Part shown: piece after piece, positions 23,631 to 33,190 of the stretch | How positions within the stretch are numbered: position 1 is the stretch's first letter | How the letters are laid out: the number at the start of each line of letters is the position of its first letter | Source: Boesenbergia rotunda | Taxonomy: Eukaryota > Streptophyta > Magnoliopsida > Zingiberales > Zingiberaceae | Length of the DNA stretch: 64,000 bases | Direction of reading: 5' to 3' | Assembly: GCA_024364735.1 (NCBI GenBank) | Contig: JAGFNQ010004724.1 | Span: 482,385-546,384 of the forward strand | Notes under the pieces: model-generated | Database searches by the model: none | Told to the model about the DNA's origin: nothing | Seen by the model: the letters and a program-made list of their open reading frames with translations, nothing else | Program-made: the position numbers and the translations under genes

Positions 23631-23769
23631 CATCGTGATGTCCTCCACTAAGTGTTTCAATGTTTGACAACATGTTTAAGTCAGTGATATATTGAACAAG
23701 GAAATGGTGAGTCAAGAGAGGAGTAACAAAGTGATGAAAAAGTCCTAGTTAACCTTGGCACTAAGTCTT

Positions 23770-23940
23770 GGTTCTTAGAATTGGGCACTAAGTCCTGATC
23801 ATGGATTGTGCACTAAATCCTGATCAAGGGTTGGGCACGAAGACCTGGTTCGAGGAATTGGACATTAAGTCCTGGCCGAGGGTTGGGCACCAAAGTCCTG
23901 GACCTAGGGTTTAGACACGAAGTCTTGGTTCGAGGGATTG
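23770..23940 (+). repeat. LARD-1 LTR minisatellite, about 26 bp units
   Basis: Degenerate units built on TTGGGCACNAAGTCCTGG followed by NCGAGGG. The array recurs in every LARD-1 LTR copy (about 52320-52490, 37080-37288, 58660-58870), and the right breakpoint of the 21 kb duplication falls inside it. Confidence 0.8.
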
Positions 23941-24264
23941 AACAACATAGCTGAGCGATGACTAAGGACATAAGTAAAGACGGGTCGAGGGTCGAACGTC
24001 TTGAGACCCGAGAGTCTCGAAGGCTAAGCAAAAGTCCACCCGAATGGACTGGGTAGCAACCGTCTCCTGAGAGGAGTAGGTGAAAGGCGCATTCCCAAGG
24101 GTGGGAACTTGCGTCGGTTCGACCTAGAGTTTCTCTGAAATCCGAAGTCAGAACCATTTCTTTAAGGTTAAGATTATCTGCATGTTGGCCTTATATTTAT
24201 GTATCTTGCAGGTACCTAAAAGTGAAGACAAAGCAGACAAACAACTAAACAAACAAGGCTGGAA

Positions 24265-24375
24265 AAGGGCTGCTAGGCGCCCCCATTGAAGGAGGCGCCC
24301 TAATGGAGCCAGGCGCCTCATTGAAGCAGGCGCCTGTGTTCATTAAGGCGCCTCAATGGTCCAGGGCGCCCTGTT
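24265..24375 (+). repeat. GGCGCC-rich array in the LARD-1 LTR
   Basis: Several GGCGCC hexamers (e.g. AGGCGCCC, AGGCGCCT) separated by 8-15 bases with ATTGAAG or CAATGG between them. Upstream of the TATA box, so in the U3 promoter region. Present also at about 52822-52920 and 63665-63765. Confidence 0.75.
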
Positions 24376-24470
24376 CAAGAGACTTATCGGCTGCTGCGAG
24401 TTCGGCGCGGAGATAAGCTTTGACCAAGCCCTGTGAGGTGCCCCCTTCAACACAAGCGCCCCCATGAGTA

Positions 24471-24480
24471 CTATATAAAG
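24471..24480 (+). promoter_or_regulatory. LARD-1 LTR TATA box
   Basis: CTATATAAAG in unit 1 and in the right-hand LTR (63863-63872). In unit 2's 5' LTR it is CTATACAAAG (53028-53037), a T-to-C change that weakens the box. Confidence 0.65.
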
Positions 24481-24975
24481 GGGCTTCGACCCCTCAACTC
24501 TACACATCATTCGGAAACCATTCTAAGCTTCCCAAGTGACGACAAAGCGCTAACGACGAAGCTCTGCGACCAAGGAGGCTCCAGGAGGAAGTGCGCCGCA
24601 CTTCGGAGGTCCAGATCGATGGAGTCTTCAACTCTGTTTTGTTCGGTTTGAATTTTATAATTCTGCACTTATTTTTCATATCTTTTGATTGTAATTTCTG
24701 CACTGTAAGACGGGTTTCTCCGCCTCCGGAAAGTCCAGAAAGGAGACCATTAGTGGACGGGCGTTCCCGTGCTTAGGCCTTGGATGTACTAACCCTGGGG
24801 GGTTGGAAACCAAGTAAAAAATCCCACGTGCGCTGTGTTGTTTATTCGTTCTTTTTGTTTTCCGTTGTGCTACTAACTTTGTGTCCAGAACGAACCGAAA
24901 AGTTTTACGAAATTTCCGAAGGTTTTTACGGTCGATATTCACCCCCCCCTCTATCGACGGCACCGATCTAACAAG

Positions 24976-24990
24976 TGGTATCAGAGCCAG
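24976..24990 (+). promoter_or_regulatory. LARD-1 primer binding site (unit 1)
   Basis: TGGTATCAGAGCCAG two bases after the 5' LTR, complementary to initiator tRNA-Met. Fixes the element's orientation as plus. Confidence 0.85.
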
Positions 24991-25080
24991 ACCGCTCTTC
25001 ACCGGACTAACCGCCGACGGAACAAAGACGCCAGGAGTTGAGGGGGAGCCCAGGGGTGAATCAGGTACATTTTATTTTAG

Positions 25081-25546
25081 ATGTCAATTTTTAAATTACA
25101 TATTACATGCTTTAACTGCAGGGAGAGAGGGCACTATAAAAATCAGTGCCCTACTCGTAAGACTCGGATCTCACCATCGGCGGCGAACGAAATACCAGCA
25201 CCAGGAGTCCAGAGGGACAAGAGCAACGTACAGTGCTTCAAATGTCAAAAGCACGGACACTACAAGAATAAGTGTTCGGCGAATGTACGGAAAATTTACA
25301 TTTCAAAAAATTTATAAATTCCTGCACTGTCTTATGATAATTTAGATAATTTTTCTGATAAATTAGAATTATTGCATAGTCAAATAAATATCTTGCATGA
25401 CCAGTTAGAAAATGTAAATAATGCTAAAATATCAGAAATTAATTATTTAATCCTGAATGTCAATTCAGTAATTTCTAAAATAAATTCTGATAATTTTAAT
25501 TCTGGAAATTCTGATAATTTTAATTCTGGAAATTCTAATAATTTTA
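25081..25546 (+). pseudogene. LARD-1 gag-like frame with two zinc knuckles (unit 1)
   Basis: A 78-codon frame holds two CCHC knuckles: CFNCRERGHYKNQC (about residues 12-25) and CFKCQKHGHYKNKC (about 52-65), with a basic linker. CCHC knuckles bind nucleic acid in retroelement Gag. A TAA at 25315 is followed in the same frame by an open Asn/Ser/Asp-rich stretch (SYDNLDNFSDKLELL, then repeated NFNSGNSD) up to the foldback composite at 25547. The host frame resumes past the composite. No capsid, protease, integrase or RT is present. The upstream start is not obvious: the ATG at 25081 follows the primer site by only about 90 bases. Confidence 0.7.
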
Positions 25547-25808
25547 TGTAGCGATCTCGGCCACTCTGGTCACCGCAGGTAACCCTCTAGGCCCGAGACC
25601 CTACGGGTCTTCCCACTCCCGGCAATGGGTTTTTGCCAGTGAGGCGGGCTCACTTGGCTACCAGATTCAAGGAACGTTAGTACTTGTCCTGGAGGTCTTG
25701 GGTTCGAATTTGGGGAAGGCAAAAATCCACTGCCGGGAGTGGGAAGACCCGTAGGCTCTCGGGCCTAGAGGGTTGCCTGCGGGGATCAGAGAGGCCGAGA
25801 TCGCTACA
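25547..25808. repeat. Foldback module FB0 (unit 1)
   Basis: 262 bp. Outer arms TGTAGCGATCTCGG and CCGAGATCGCTACA extend inward for about 90 bases per side with few mismatches. The loop carries one tRNA-like promoter: a weak A box (TGGCTACCAGATTC, 25655) and a B box (GGTTCGAATT, 25701-25710). Confidence 0.8.
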
Positions 25809-25827
25809 TAAAAAGGCGTCTTTTTAT

Positions 25828-26279
25828 TATAACGACCCGGCCCGTCGACCCGACCCCTCGGCCACTTGGGCGGCCAAATTCCATTTTTAGCGGCCCAACA
25901 ACCTGGCCCTTTTGGTCGTCGACCGTGCCGTTACTCACGAGGACTTCCCACCCCTGGCCAGTGGATTTTTGCCTTCCTCAGGATTCGAACTCTAGACCTC
26001 CAGGCTAAGTACTAGAGTTTATGAATCTTAATAGCCAAGTGAGCCGGCTCACTTGGCTATCAGGATTCATAAACTCTAGTACTTAGCCTGGATGTCTAGA
26101 GTTCGAATCCTGGGGAAGGCAAAAATCCACTGGCCAGGGGTGGGAAGACCTAGTGAGTAACGGTACGGCCGATGGTCGTCGGTTGACGGCCTGTTGGGCC
26201 GCCAAAGGGACCGCCAATTGGGTAGCCAAATGGGCCGCAAGTTGGGCCTCCCAAGGGGCTGAGGGGCCGAGTCGTTACA
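25828..26279. repeat. Foldback module FB1 (unit 1)
   Basis: 452 bp hairpin whose centre is GTGAGCCGGCTCAC (26039-26052). Each arm contains a tRNA-like block in opposite orientation: on the plus strand TGGCTATCAGG (26054) and GTTCGAATCC (26101-26110), mirrored at about 25979-26035. The outer parts carry GGCCGCCAAA-type sequence ending GAGTCGTTACA. Confidence 0.8.
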
Positions 26280-26298
26280 ATAAAAAGGGTCCTTATAT

Positions 26299-26720
26299 TG
26301 TAACGACTCGGCTCGTCGACCCGACCCCTCGGCCCCTTGGGCGGCCAAATTCCATTTTTGGCGGCCCAACAACCTGGCCTCTTTGGTCGTCGACCGTCGG
26401 CTGTGCCGTTACTCACGAGGACTTCCCACCCCTGGCCAGTGGATTTTTGCGTTCCTCAGGATTCGAACTCTAGACCTCCAGGCTAAGTACTAGAGTTTAT
26501 GAATTCTGATAGCTAAGTGAGTCGCGCTCACTTGGCTATCAAGATGCATAAACTCTAGTACTTAGCCTGGAAATCTAGAGTTCGAATCCTGAGGAAGGCA
26601 AAAATCCACTGGCCAGGGGTGGGAAGTCCTTGTGAATAACGGCACGACCGACGGTCGACGACCAAAGGGGTCAACTTGTTGGGCCGCCAAAAATGGAATT
26701 TGGCCGCCCAAGGGGTCGAG
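26299..26720. repeat. Foldback module FB2 (unit 1), left 422 bp
   Basis: Starts TGTAACGACTCGG, centred on GTGAGTCGCGCTCAC (about 26517-26531), again with mirrored tRNA-like blocks. The gypsy element interrupts its right arm; the last 29 bp are at 33698-33726. Confidence 0.8.
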
Positions 26721-27480
26721 TGATGGAGACAAAGGACGTGAACAAGTTGCCCAACAAGCTAACGATATGGATCATGCTCAACCCACTTTAGAAGATGTTG
26801 ATGATCCATTATGCATCAAAGGGGGCCCAATTACAAGGGCTAAGGCTAAAAAGATGAAAGAAGCACTTTATGTGCTAATTGAAGATGTGAAAGCCAAAGC
26901 GACCATTGAAGAAGGTTTGACTAAGAGCAAGTCTTACGGCTTAGTCAACCTAATTCAAGCCTTAGATGAGCTTAACTAGTATCCTTAGTCTCTTGTCTAT
27001 GTAAGAAGGATATGTTAATTTTGTGAGATCAATTTAGACCCAATTTCTAGCTTTATTGGGTTGTAATGGTGCCAAGAGCTCAATAGGCCTATGTAGTCTA
27101 TATAGGCCTCTACTAAATGGGCTTCATTTTGGCCTTTTAGGGTTTTTAGGTCACCCTATAGCTATAAATATATGGGGTGGCGGCCACAACATGGAACTTT
27201 TGGCTTATTCAATCTACTACATGGTGAGGTTCTCACTTGTTGGTTCTTCATTGAACTAGAACTTATCAAAGCATCCCCTTGTGGCGTTCAAGACTTATCA
27301 ACCTCCATCCCAAGGTTGTGGCGTCTATCTTCTTCTTCCTCTATACCAAGGTTCGTGCTTCCTAAGCATTGGGTTGAGGTTTCTTTCTTCCATTCTCCAT
27401 CTTTTCGATTTAGACTATCTTTCCCTCTTTCCTCCATTTGTTGTGTGTTCTTGAGACTTATTCTCTTTGGGTTCGCATCA
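26721..27480 (+). repeat. Gypsy 5' LTR
   Basis: 760 bp, TGATGGAGAC..TTCGCATCA. Its first 259 bases carry the same open frame that ends pol in the 3' LTR (stop at 26977-26979). Confidence 0.95.
27163..27173 (+). promoter_or_regulatory. Gypsy LTR TATA box
   Basis: TATAAATATAT, about 440 bases into the LTR; repeated in the 3' LTR at about 33375. Expected start of the genomic RNA lies shortly downstream. Confidence 0.65.
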
Positions 27481-27482
27481 TT

Positions 27483-27495
27483 TGGTATCAGAGCC
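27483..27495 (+). promoter_or_regulatory. Gypsy primer binding site
   Basis: TGGTATCAGAGCC two bases after the 5' LTR, complementary to initiator tRNA-Met. Confidence 0.9.
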
Positions 27496-27599
27496 TTAGT
27501 TGCTCTAAATCGATTTGGTTATCCTTTTCTTTGTGTTCTTGAGTCTCTATTTTATTTTTGTTTCTTTCTTTTGCTTAGCAAGCCTTACTTGCTTTGTTG

Positions 27600-27760
27600 C
27601 TCAAAAAAAAAAAAGAGAAAGAAAAAAAAAATTGGGAAAAAAAAAAAGAGAAAAAAAAATTCTGCAAAAAAAAAAAGAAGCAAAGGAAGGTAGAAAGAAA
27701 AAAAAAAGAGAAAAGCCAAAAAAAAAAAGCAAAAGAGGCTGAAAAAAAAAGGAAGTTGAG
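27600..27760 (+). repeat. A-rich purine tract in the gypsy leader
   Basis: About 160 bases almost free of pyrimidines (runs of 8-12 A broken by G). Lysine-rich and phenylalanine-rich frames on the two strands are composition artefacts. Confidence 0.9.
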
Positions 27761-27832
27761 ACTTTATTTGCAAATTTATTTTTTGTCATTTCCTTTCAAG
27801 TTAGCCTATTTCTAGTACTTTTATTAGCAAAT

Positions 27833-28090
27833 AAGTTCTGGCGACTTTTATTTCAGCTCTTATTTCTAGTATTCTCATTTCATTTCAAGTTAGCCTAGAT
27901 TAAGTTCTGGCGACTTTTATTTCAGCTCTTATTTCAAGTATTCTCATTTCATTTCAAGTTAGCCTAGATTAAGTTCTGGCGACTTTCATTTCAGCTCTTA
28001 TTTCAAGTACTTTCATTTTCCTTTAAGTTGCCTAGATTCAATTCTGGCAGCCTAGATTAAGTTCTGGCAACTTTCCTTTCAGCTCTTTAA
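27833..28090 (+). repeat. 69 bp tandem repeats in the gypsy leader
   Basis: AAGTTCTGGCGACTTT starts at 27833, 27902 and 27971, with a degenerate fourth copy at 28059. The array sits between the primer site and gag, where packaging signals usually lie. Confidence 0.85.
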
Positions 28091-28355
28091 TTCACGTTTT
28101 GCTATCTTTCATTTCCGCATTATCCTCAATTTTGTCTAGATTCAATTCTTGCAAATTTCCTTTCAGCACTTATTTCAAGTTTTCAATTCTGCAATTTTCA
28201 CTTTTTGTCTTGAATTCCTACCTTTTGTCCTAACACCCTTGGGAATTTTGATAGTCCACGAACGCTTACAAGGTATTTGCCTCAAATTCTAAGTTCAAGT
28301 TCTTTAAAGAGCTAACATTCGTGAGTTCGAGTGTTTGAGTGAAACAGGTTGTTCA

Positions 28356-29096
28356 ATGGCGACAAGTGGAGAAGAAGGAAGACCTAGAGAATCCCTTGAT
28401 CAACGTGCTTTGAGGCAACACTTGGAACGCATGGAAATCCGTTTTAGTCAGATTATGGACAGATTAGAGAAACAAGATGCTGTAATTGCAGGATTGCGAC
28501 ATAGACAAGTTGGTAGAGTTCCTTCACGAAGTGATAGACAATATAACCGTGTTGACCATGATGATGATGATGATGGCGTATCTGAGGACATTGATGATAG
28601 AGCTTCAAGTGGCAGATCGGATCATGCTCGAGTCAGTGGTAGAAGAGGAAGGATGAATGATCATGTGGATAGAAACTTGGGAAATATCAAGATGAGGATT
28701 CCTTCATTTCAAGGCAAAAGTGATCCTGAAGCCTATTTGGAGTGGGAAAAGAAAGTGGAATTAGTATTTGATTGTCACAACTATTCTGAAGAAAAGAAGG
28801 TAAAACTCGCTGCCGTTGAATTTGTTGATTATGCAATTATTTGGTGGGATCAAATTATTCTAAGCAGGAGAAGAAACAAAGAGAGACCCGTTGGTAGTTG
28901 GGAGGAGATGAAGACTATTATGAGAAAGAGATTCATCCCAACACATTACTATCGGGATTTGTATCAACGGTTACAAAGTCTCACACAAGGATCCAAGACT
29001 GTGGAGGAATACCACAAAGAGATGGAAATTGCCATGATTCGAGCCAATGTGGAGGAGGACCGAGAAGCACCATGGCACGATTTTTACAAGGTTTAA
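28356..29096 (+). pseudogene. Gypsy gag, capsid part, frameshifted
   Basis: The start chosen is the ATG at 28356 (MATSGEEGRPRES). The frame has an N-terminal coiled-coil-like segment (LERMEIRFSQIMDRLEKQD), then the retrotransposon gag domain (IPSFQGKSDPEAYLEWEKKVE, then RFIPTHYYRDLYQRLQSLTQG and VEEYHKEME). A one-base loss in the A/C run at about 29066-29071 ends it early at 29096. Homology continues in the next frame from MARFLQGLNQEIANVVELQ (29072). Gag would form the virus-like particle; this lesion separates capsid from nucleocapsid and pol. Confidence 0.92.
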
Positions 29097-32000
29097 ATCA
29101 AGAAATTGCAAATGTAGTGGAGTTACAACATTATGTGGAGCTTGAAGACATGGTGCATATGTCCATGAAAGTTGAAAGACAACTCAAAAAGAAGGGATCA
29201 AACAAGCATGGGGGGCAAAGTTCGCATTCGTCAAATTGGAAATCTAGTTGGAACAAAAGAGATGATAAAGTTGAATCAAAGAAAAAGCCCGATTTTCCAA
29301 AGAATAAAGATGCAAGCTCTCCATTGGTCAAGGGAAAGGAACCCCTCCAACCATCAAGAAATAGAGATATTAAATGCTTTAAGTGCTTGGGAAGGGGACA
29401 TATCGCATCACAATGCCCAAACAAAAGAATCATGATTTTGAAAGAAAATGGTGACATCGAGACTGAAAGTGAGTCCGAAGATGATAGTGTCTTGCCCGCA
29501 TTATTGGAAAGTGATGAAGAGTATCCCGTTGAAGGTGAAGCCCTTGTGACTAGGCGTGCTCTAAATGTGCAAGTGAAAGAAGATAATGAAGAACAACGAG
29601 ACAACATATTTCATACCCGTTGTCACATCAAAGACAAGGTATGTAGTATGATTATAGATGGGGGAAGTTGCACTAATGTAGCTAGTACTATTTTGGTTGA
29701 GAAATTATGCTTACCTACCACTAAGCATCCTAGACCTTACAAACTACAATGGTTAAATGATTGCGGGGAAGTCAAGGTCAACAAGCAAGTGTTGGTTTCA
29801 TTTTCCATTGGTAGATATCATGATGAGATACTTTATGACGTAGTACCAATGCATGCAAGTCATCTACTTTTAGGAAGACCATGGCAATTTGATAGGAAGG
29901 TCATGCATGATGGGTTTAAAAATAAGTATTCTTTTATGATGCATGGTAAACATGTAACTCTTGTACCATTGACTCCTAAGCAAGTATATGAAGATCAATT
30001 GAGGATCAAAAATGAGAGTGAAAAAAGAAAAGAGTGTGAGAAAAAAGAAAATGAGAAAAAGAAAAAGAATGGAAAAGAAAAAGAGTGTGAGAAAAGAAAA
30101 GGCGAGGATGAGATGAGTGGAAAAAAGAATGAAAGGGGAAAAGAAATTCAAGAGCAAGAGAGTAAAAAAGGGAGCTTTTATGCAAAAGAAAGAGAGGTTA
30201 AGAGAGCGTTTTATGCTTCACAGCCGATGATTGTACTTTTGTACAAGGAGGCCGATTTTAACACTAACGATCTTAACCCTACTTTGCCTAGTATTGTTAA
30301 ATCTCTTTTGCAGGAATTTGATGATGTATTTCCTAATGAGGTTCCTGATGGATTGCCACCACTTAGAGGAATAGAGCACCAAATTGATTTCATCCCCGGA
30401 GCCACAATTCCTAACCGGCCAGCCTATAGGTGTAACCCTGCTGAGATAAAAGAACTTCAAAGGCAAGTTGAAGAGCTGATGAGAAAAGGGTATGTCCGAG
30501 AAAGTTTGAGTCCATGTGCCGTCCCCGTTTTGCTAGTACCTAAGAAGGATGGAACTTGGAGAATGTGCGTTGATTGTAGAGCCATCAACAAGATTACGGT
30601 AAAGTATCATCATCCTATTCCTAGATTAGATGATATGCTAGATGAATTACATGGCTCTTGCATTTTCTCTAAAATTGATTTGAAGTCGGGCTATCATCAA
30701 ATTCGTATGCGTGAGGGAGACGAATGGAAAACTGCATTTAAGACTAGGTATGGTTTGTACGAATGGCTAGTAATGCCATTTGGGCTTACTAATGCACCTA
30801 GTACCTTCATGAGGTTAATGAACCATATTTTGCGTGCTTTTATTGGAATTTTTGTTGTAGTATATTTTGATGACATCTTGGTTTATAGCAAAAATTTAGA
30901 GGAACACCTACAACATTTACAAAATGTTCTAATTGTTTTGCGAAATGAAAAGTTGTATGCTAACCTTCAAAAATGTTCTTTTTGCACTAATCAAGTTGAG
31001 TTTCTTGGTTATATTGTTAGTGCTAAAGGAATAGCAGTTGATGAGAAGAAGGTTAAGGCTATTCGTGAATGGCCAACACCAAAAACAATAACTGAGGTAC
31101 GAAGCTTCCATGGTTTGGCAAGTTTCTACAGAAGGTTTGTAAAGAATTTTAGCACTTTAGCTGCACCCTTGACTGAAATTGTTAAAAAGAATGTTGGATT
31201 TCATTGGGATAGTGAACAGGATTCAGCATTCAACTCACTTAAGGAAAAATTAAGTTCTGCACCATTACTTGCATTACCTAACTTTGCTAAAACTTTTGAA
31301 ATTGAGTGTGATGCATCAGGAATAGGTATTGGAGCTGTGCTAATACAAGAAGGTCGACCCCTTGCTTATTTTAGTGAAAAATTGAGTGGAGCAGCTTTGA
31401 ACTATCCCACTTATGACAAAGAGATGTATGCTTTGGTGAGGGCCTTAGAGACTTGGCAGCATTACTTGTGGCCCAAAGAGTTTGTCATTCACACTGATCA
31501 TGAATCATTGAAGCACTTGAAGAGTCAAAGTAAGTTGAATCGACGTCATGCGAAATGGGTGGAGTTCATTGAATCATTTCCTTATGTGATCAAGTACAAA
31601 CGAGGTATGGAAAATACTGTTGCAGATGCTTTATCTCGAAGGTATACCTTGCTCTCTACTTTGAATACTAAATTGTTAGGATTTGAATACATTAAAGATT
31701 TATATTCTAAAGATCCTGACTTTGGAAATGTATTTGAAGTTTGTGAGCATGCTGCATTTGGGAAGTTTTATAGGCATGAGGGATTTTTATTTAGAGTTAA
31801 TCGGTTATGTGTGCCTAACTGTTCATTGCGGGAATTATTAGTCCAAGAAGCCCATGGTGGGGGACTAATGGGGCATTTTGGAGTGAGGAAAACACTTGAT
31901 GTTTTGTTGGAGCATTTCTTTTGGCATCATATGAAAGGAGATGTTGTAAAATTTTATGAGAAGTGTATCACATGTAGGCAAGCAAAATCTAAATCTTTAC

Positions 32001-33190
32001 CTCATGGGTTGTATACACCTCTACCAATTCCTAGTGAACCTTGGGTTGATATTTCTATGGACTTTATTGTAGGATTACCAAGGTCAAAACGTGGTATGGA
32101 TTCTATTTTCGTGGTCGTAGACAGATTTTCCAAAATGGCTCATTTTATTCCTTGTAGGAAAACAGATGATGCTAACCATATTGCTGATCTCTTTTTTAGG
32201 GACATTGTGCGACTTCATGGAGTGCCAAAAAGCATAGTTTCAGATCGTAATGCAAAGTTTCTAAGCTACTTTTGGAAGACACTATGGGGCAAGTTGGGAA
32301 CAAAGTTGTTGTTTTCTACAACGTGTCATCCACAGACAGATGGACAAACTGAGGTAGTAAATCGTACCTTAGCTACTTTATTAAGAGCTATCATTCAAAA
32401 GAATTTAAAGGGCTGGGAAGATTGCTTACCACATGTTGAATTTGCATATAATAGATCTATACATTCTGCTACTAAGTGTTCACCTTTTGAAGTAGTATAT
32501 GGTTTCAATCCGCTAACTCCTTTGGATTTATCACCTTTGAATTTGCCTATCTCTGAGCATGCTAGTTTGGATGGTACTAAGAAAGCTGAATTTGTGAGAC
32601 AAATGCACGAGAAGGTAAGGAGGCAAATTGAAAAGAAGACTGAACAATATGCTACGCAAGCCAACAAGGGACGAAAGAAAATAATCTTTGAACCCGGTGA
32701 TTGGGTTTGGGTTCATATGAGGAAGGAGAGATTTCCTGCTAAACGTCGTACTAAGTTGCATCCAAGAGGAGATGGACCATTTCAAGTGGTGGCACGAATC
32801 AATGATAATGCCTACAAGCTTGACTTGCCGGGTGAGTATAATGTGAGTTCCACATTTAATGTTTCTGATCTCTCTCCCTTTGATGTAGGTAATCAAGATT
32901 CGAGGACGAATCCTTTTGAGGAGAGGGGGAATGATGGAGACAAAGGACGTGAACAAGTTGCCCAACAAGCTAACGATATGGATCATGCTCAACCCACTTT
33001 AGAAGATGTTGATGATCCATTATGCATCAAAGGGGGCCCAATTACAAGGGCTAAGGCTAAAAAGATGAAAGAAGCACTTTATGTGCTAATTGAAGATGTG
33101 AAAGCCAAAGCGACCATTGAAGAAGGTTTGACTAAGAGCAAGTCTTACGGCTTAGTCAACCTAATTCAAGCCTTAGATGAGCTTAACTAG
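29072..33190 (+). CDS. Gypsy gag C-terminus and pol polyprotein
   Basis: 1372 codons with no stop. Numbered from Met 29072: rest of gag (VVELQHYVELEDMVHMSMK), CCHC knuckle at about 102-115 (CFKCLGRGHIASQC), aspartic protease with IIDGGSCTNVAS (Asp at 196), a lysine/glutamate-rich linker (about 310-380), RT with VYFDDILVYS (598-601 is YFDD), RNase H (ECDASGIGIGAVL, Asp at 747), integrase HHCC zinc finger (ending CITCRQAKS), catalytic Asp 997, Asp 1058 and Glu 1094 (35 residues between the last two), and a C-terminal module (GDGPFQVVARINDNAYKLDLP). No chromodomain is evident. The last 86 codons lie within the 3' LTR. The enzymes look intact, but expression as a gag-pol fusion is blocked by the upstream frameshift. 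Confidence 0.94.
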   Translation: MARFLQGLNQEIANVVELQHYVELEDMVHMSMKVERQLKKKGSNKHGGQSSHSSNWKSSWNKRDDKVESKKKPDFPKNKDASSPLVKGKEPLQPSRNRDIKCFKCLGRGHIASQCPNKRIMILKENGDIETESESEDDSVLPALLESDEEYPVEGEALVTRRALNVQVKEDNEEQRDNIFHTRCHIKDKVCSMIIDGGSCTNVASTILVEKLCLPTTKHPRPYKLQWLNDCGEVKVNKQVLVSFSIGRYHDEILYDVVPMHASHLLLGRPWQFDRKVMHDGFKNKYSFMMHGKHVTLVPLTPKQVYEDQLRIKNESEKRKECEKKENEKKKKNGKEKECEKRKGEDEMSGKKNERGKEIQEQESKKGSFYAKEREVKRAFYASQPMIVLLYKEADFNTNDLNPTLPSIVKSLLQEFDDVFPNEVPDGLPPLRGIEHQIDFIPGATIPNRPAYRCNPAEIKELQRQVEELMRKGYVRESLSPCAVPVLLVPKKDGTWRMCVDCRAINKITVKYHHPIPRLDDMLDELHGSCIFSKIDLKSGYHQIRMREGDEWKTAFKTRYGLYEWLVMPFGLTNAPSTFMRLMNHILRAFIGIFVVVYFDDILVYSKNLEEHLQHLQNVLIVLRNEKLYANLQKCSFCTNQVEFLGYIVSAKGIAVDEKKVKAIREWPTPKTITEVRSFHGLASFYRRFVKNFSTLAAPLTEIVKKNVGFHWDSEQDSAFNSLKEKLSSAPLLALPNFAKTFEIECDASGIGIGAVLIQEGRPLAYFSEKLSGAALNYPTYDKEMYALVRALETWQHYLWPKEFVIHTDHESLKHLKSQSKLNRRHAKWVEFIESFPYVIKYKRGMENTVADALSRRYTLLSTLNTKLLGFEYIKDLYSKDPDFGNVFEVCEHAAFGKFYRHEGFLFRVNRLCVPNCSLRELLVQEAHGGGLMGHFGVRKTLDVLLEHFFWHHMKGDVVKFYEKCITCRQAKSKSLPHGLYTPLPIPSEPWVDISMDFIVGLPRSKRGMDSIFVVVDRFSKMAHFIPCRKTDDANHIADLFFRDIVRLHGVPKSIVSDRNAKFLSYFWKTLWGKLGTKLLFSTTCHPQTDGQTEVVNRTLATLLRAIIQKNLKGWEDCLPHVEFAYNRSIHSATKCSPFEVVYGFNPLTPLDLSPLNLPISEHASLDGTKKAEFVRQMHEKVRRQIEKKTEQYATQANKGRKKIIFEPGDWVWVHMRKERFPAKRRTKLHPRGDGPFQVVARINDNAYKLDLPGEYNVSSTFNVSDLSPFDVGNQDSRTNPFEERGNDGDKGREQVAQQANDMDHAQPTLEDVDDPLCIKGGPITRAKAKKMKEALYVLIEDVKAKATIEEGLTKSKSYGLVNLIQALDELN
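32919..32931 (+). promoter_or_regulatory. Gypsy polypurine tract
   Basis: AGGAGAGGGGGAA immediately before the 3' LTR; it is also coding, within the EERGN part of pol. Confidence 0.85.

Larger units (their letters stand above)
21883..24973 (+). repeat. LARD-1 5' LTR (unit 1), interrupted by a solo LTR
   Basis: TGTTGGTGCAAG..GATCTAACA. Without the 1733 bp insertion (21903-23635) it is about 1.36 kb, the same as unit 2. It contains a 26 bp minisatellite (23770-23940), a GGCGCC-rich array (24265-24375) and a TATA box (24471-24480), and is followed by a primer binding site. Confidence 0.9.

Noticed and set aside
26150..26473. Frames of about 90-105 codons on both strands in the foldback modules
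   Set aside because: Inverted repeats give mirrored frames with the same MSNGTADGRR start; not coding evidence.
25547..26720. Possible CRISPR-like or tRNA gene cluster
   Set aside because: Repeats are long inverted modules, not short direct repeats with unique spacers; tRNA-like blocks lack acceptor stems.
27515..27815. Lys-rich and Phe-rich frames on both strands
   Set aside because: Products of the A-rich purine tract; no domain.
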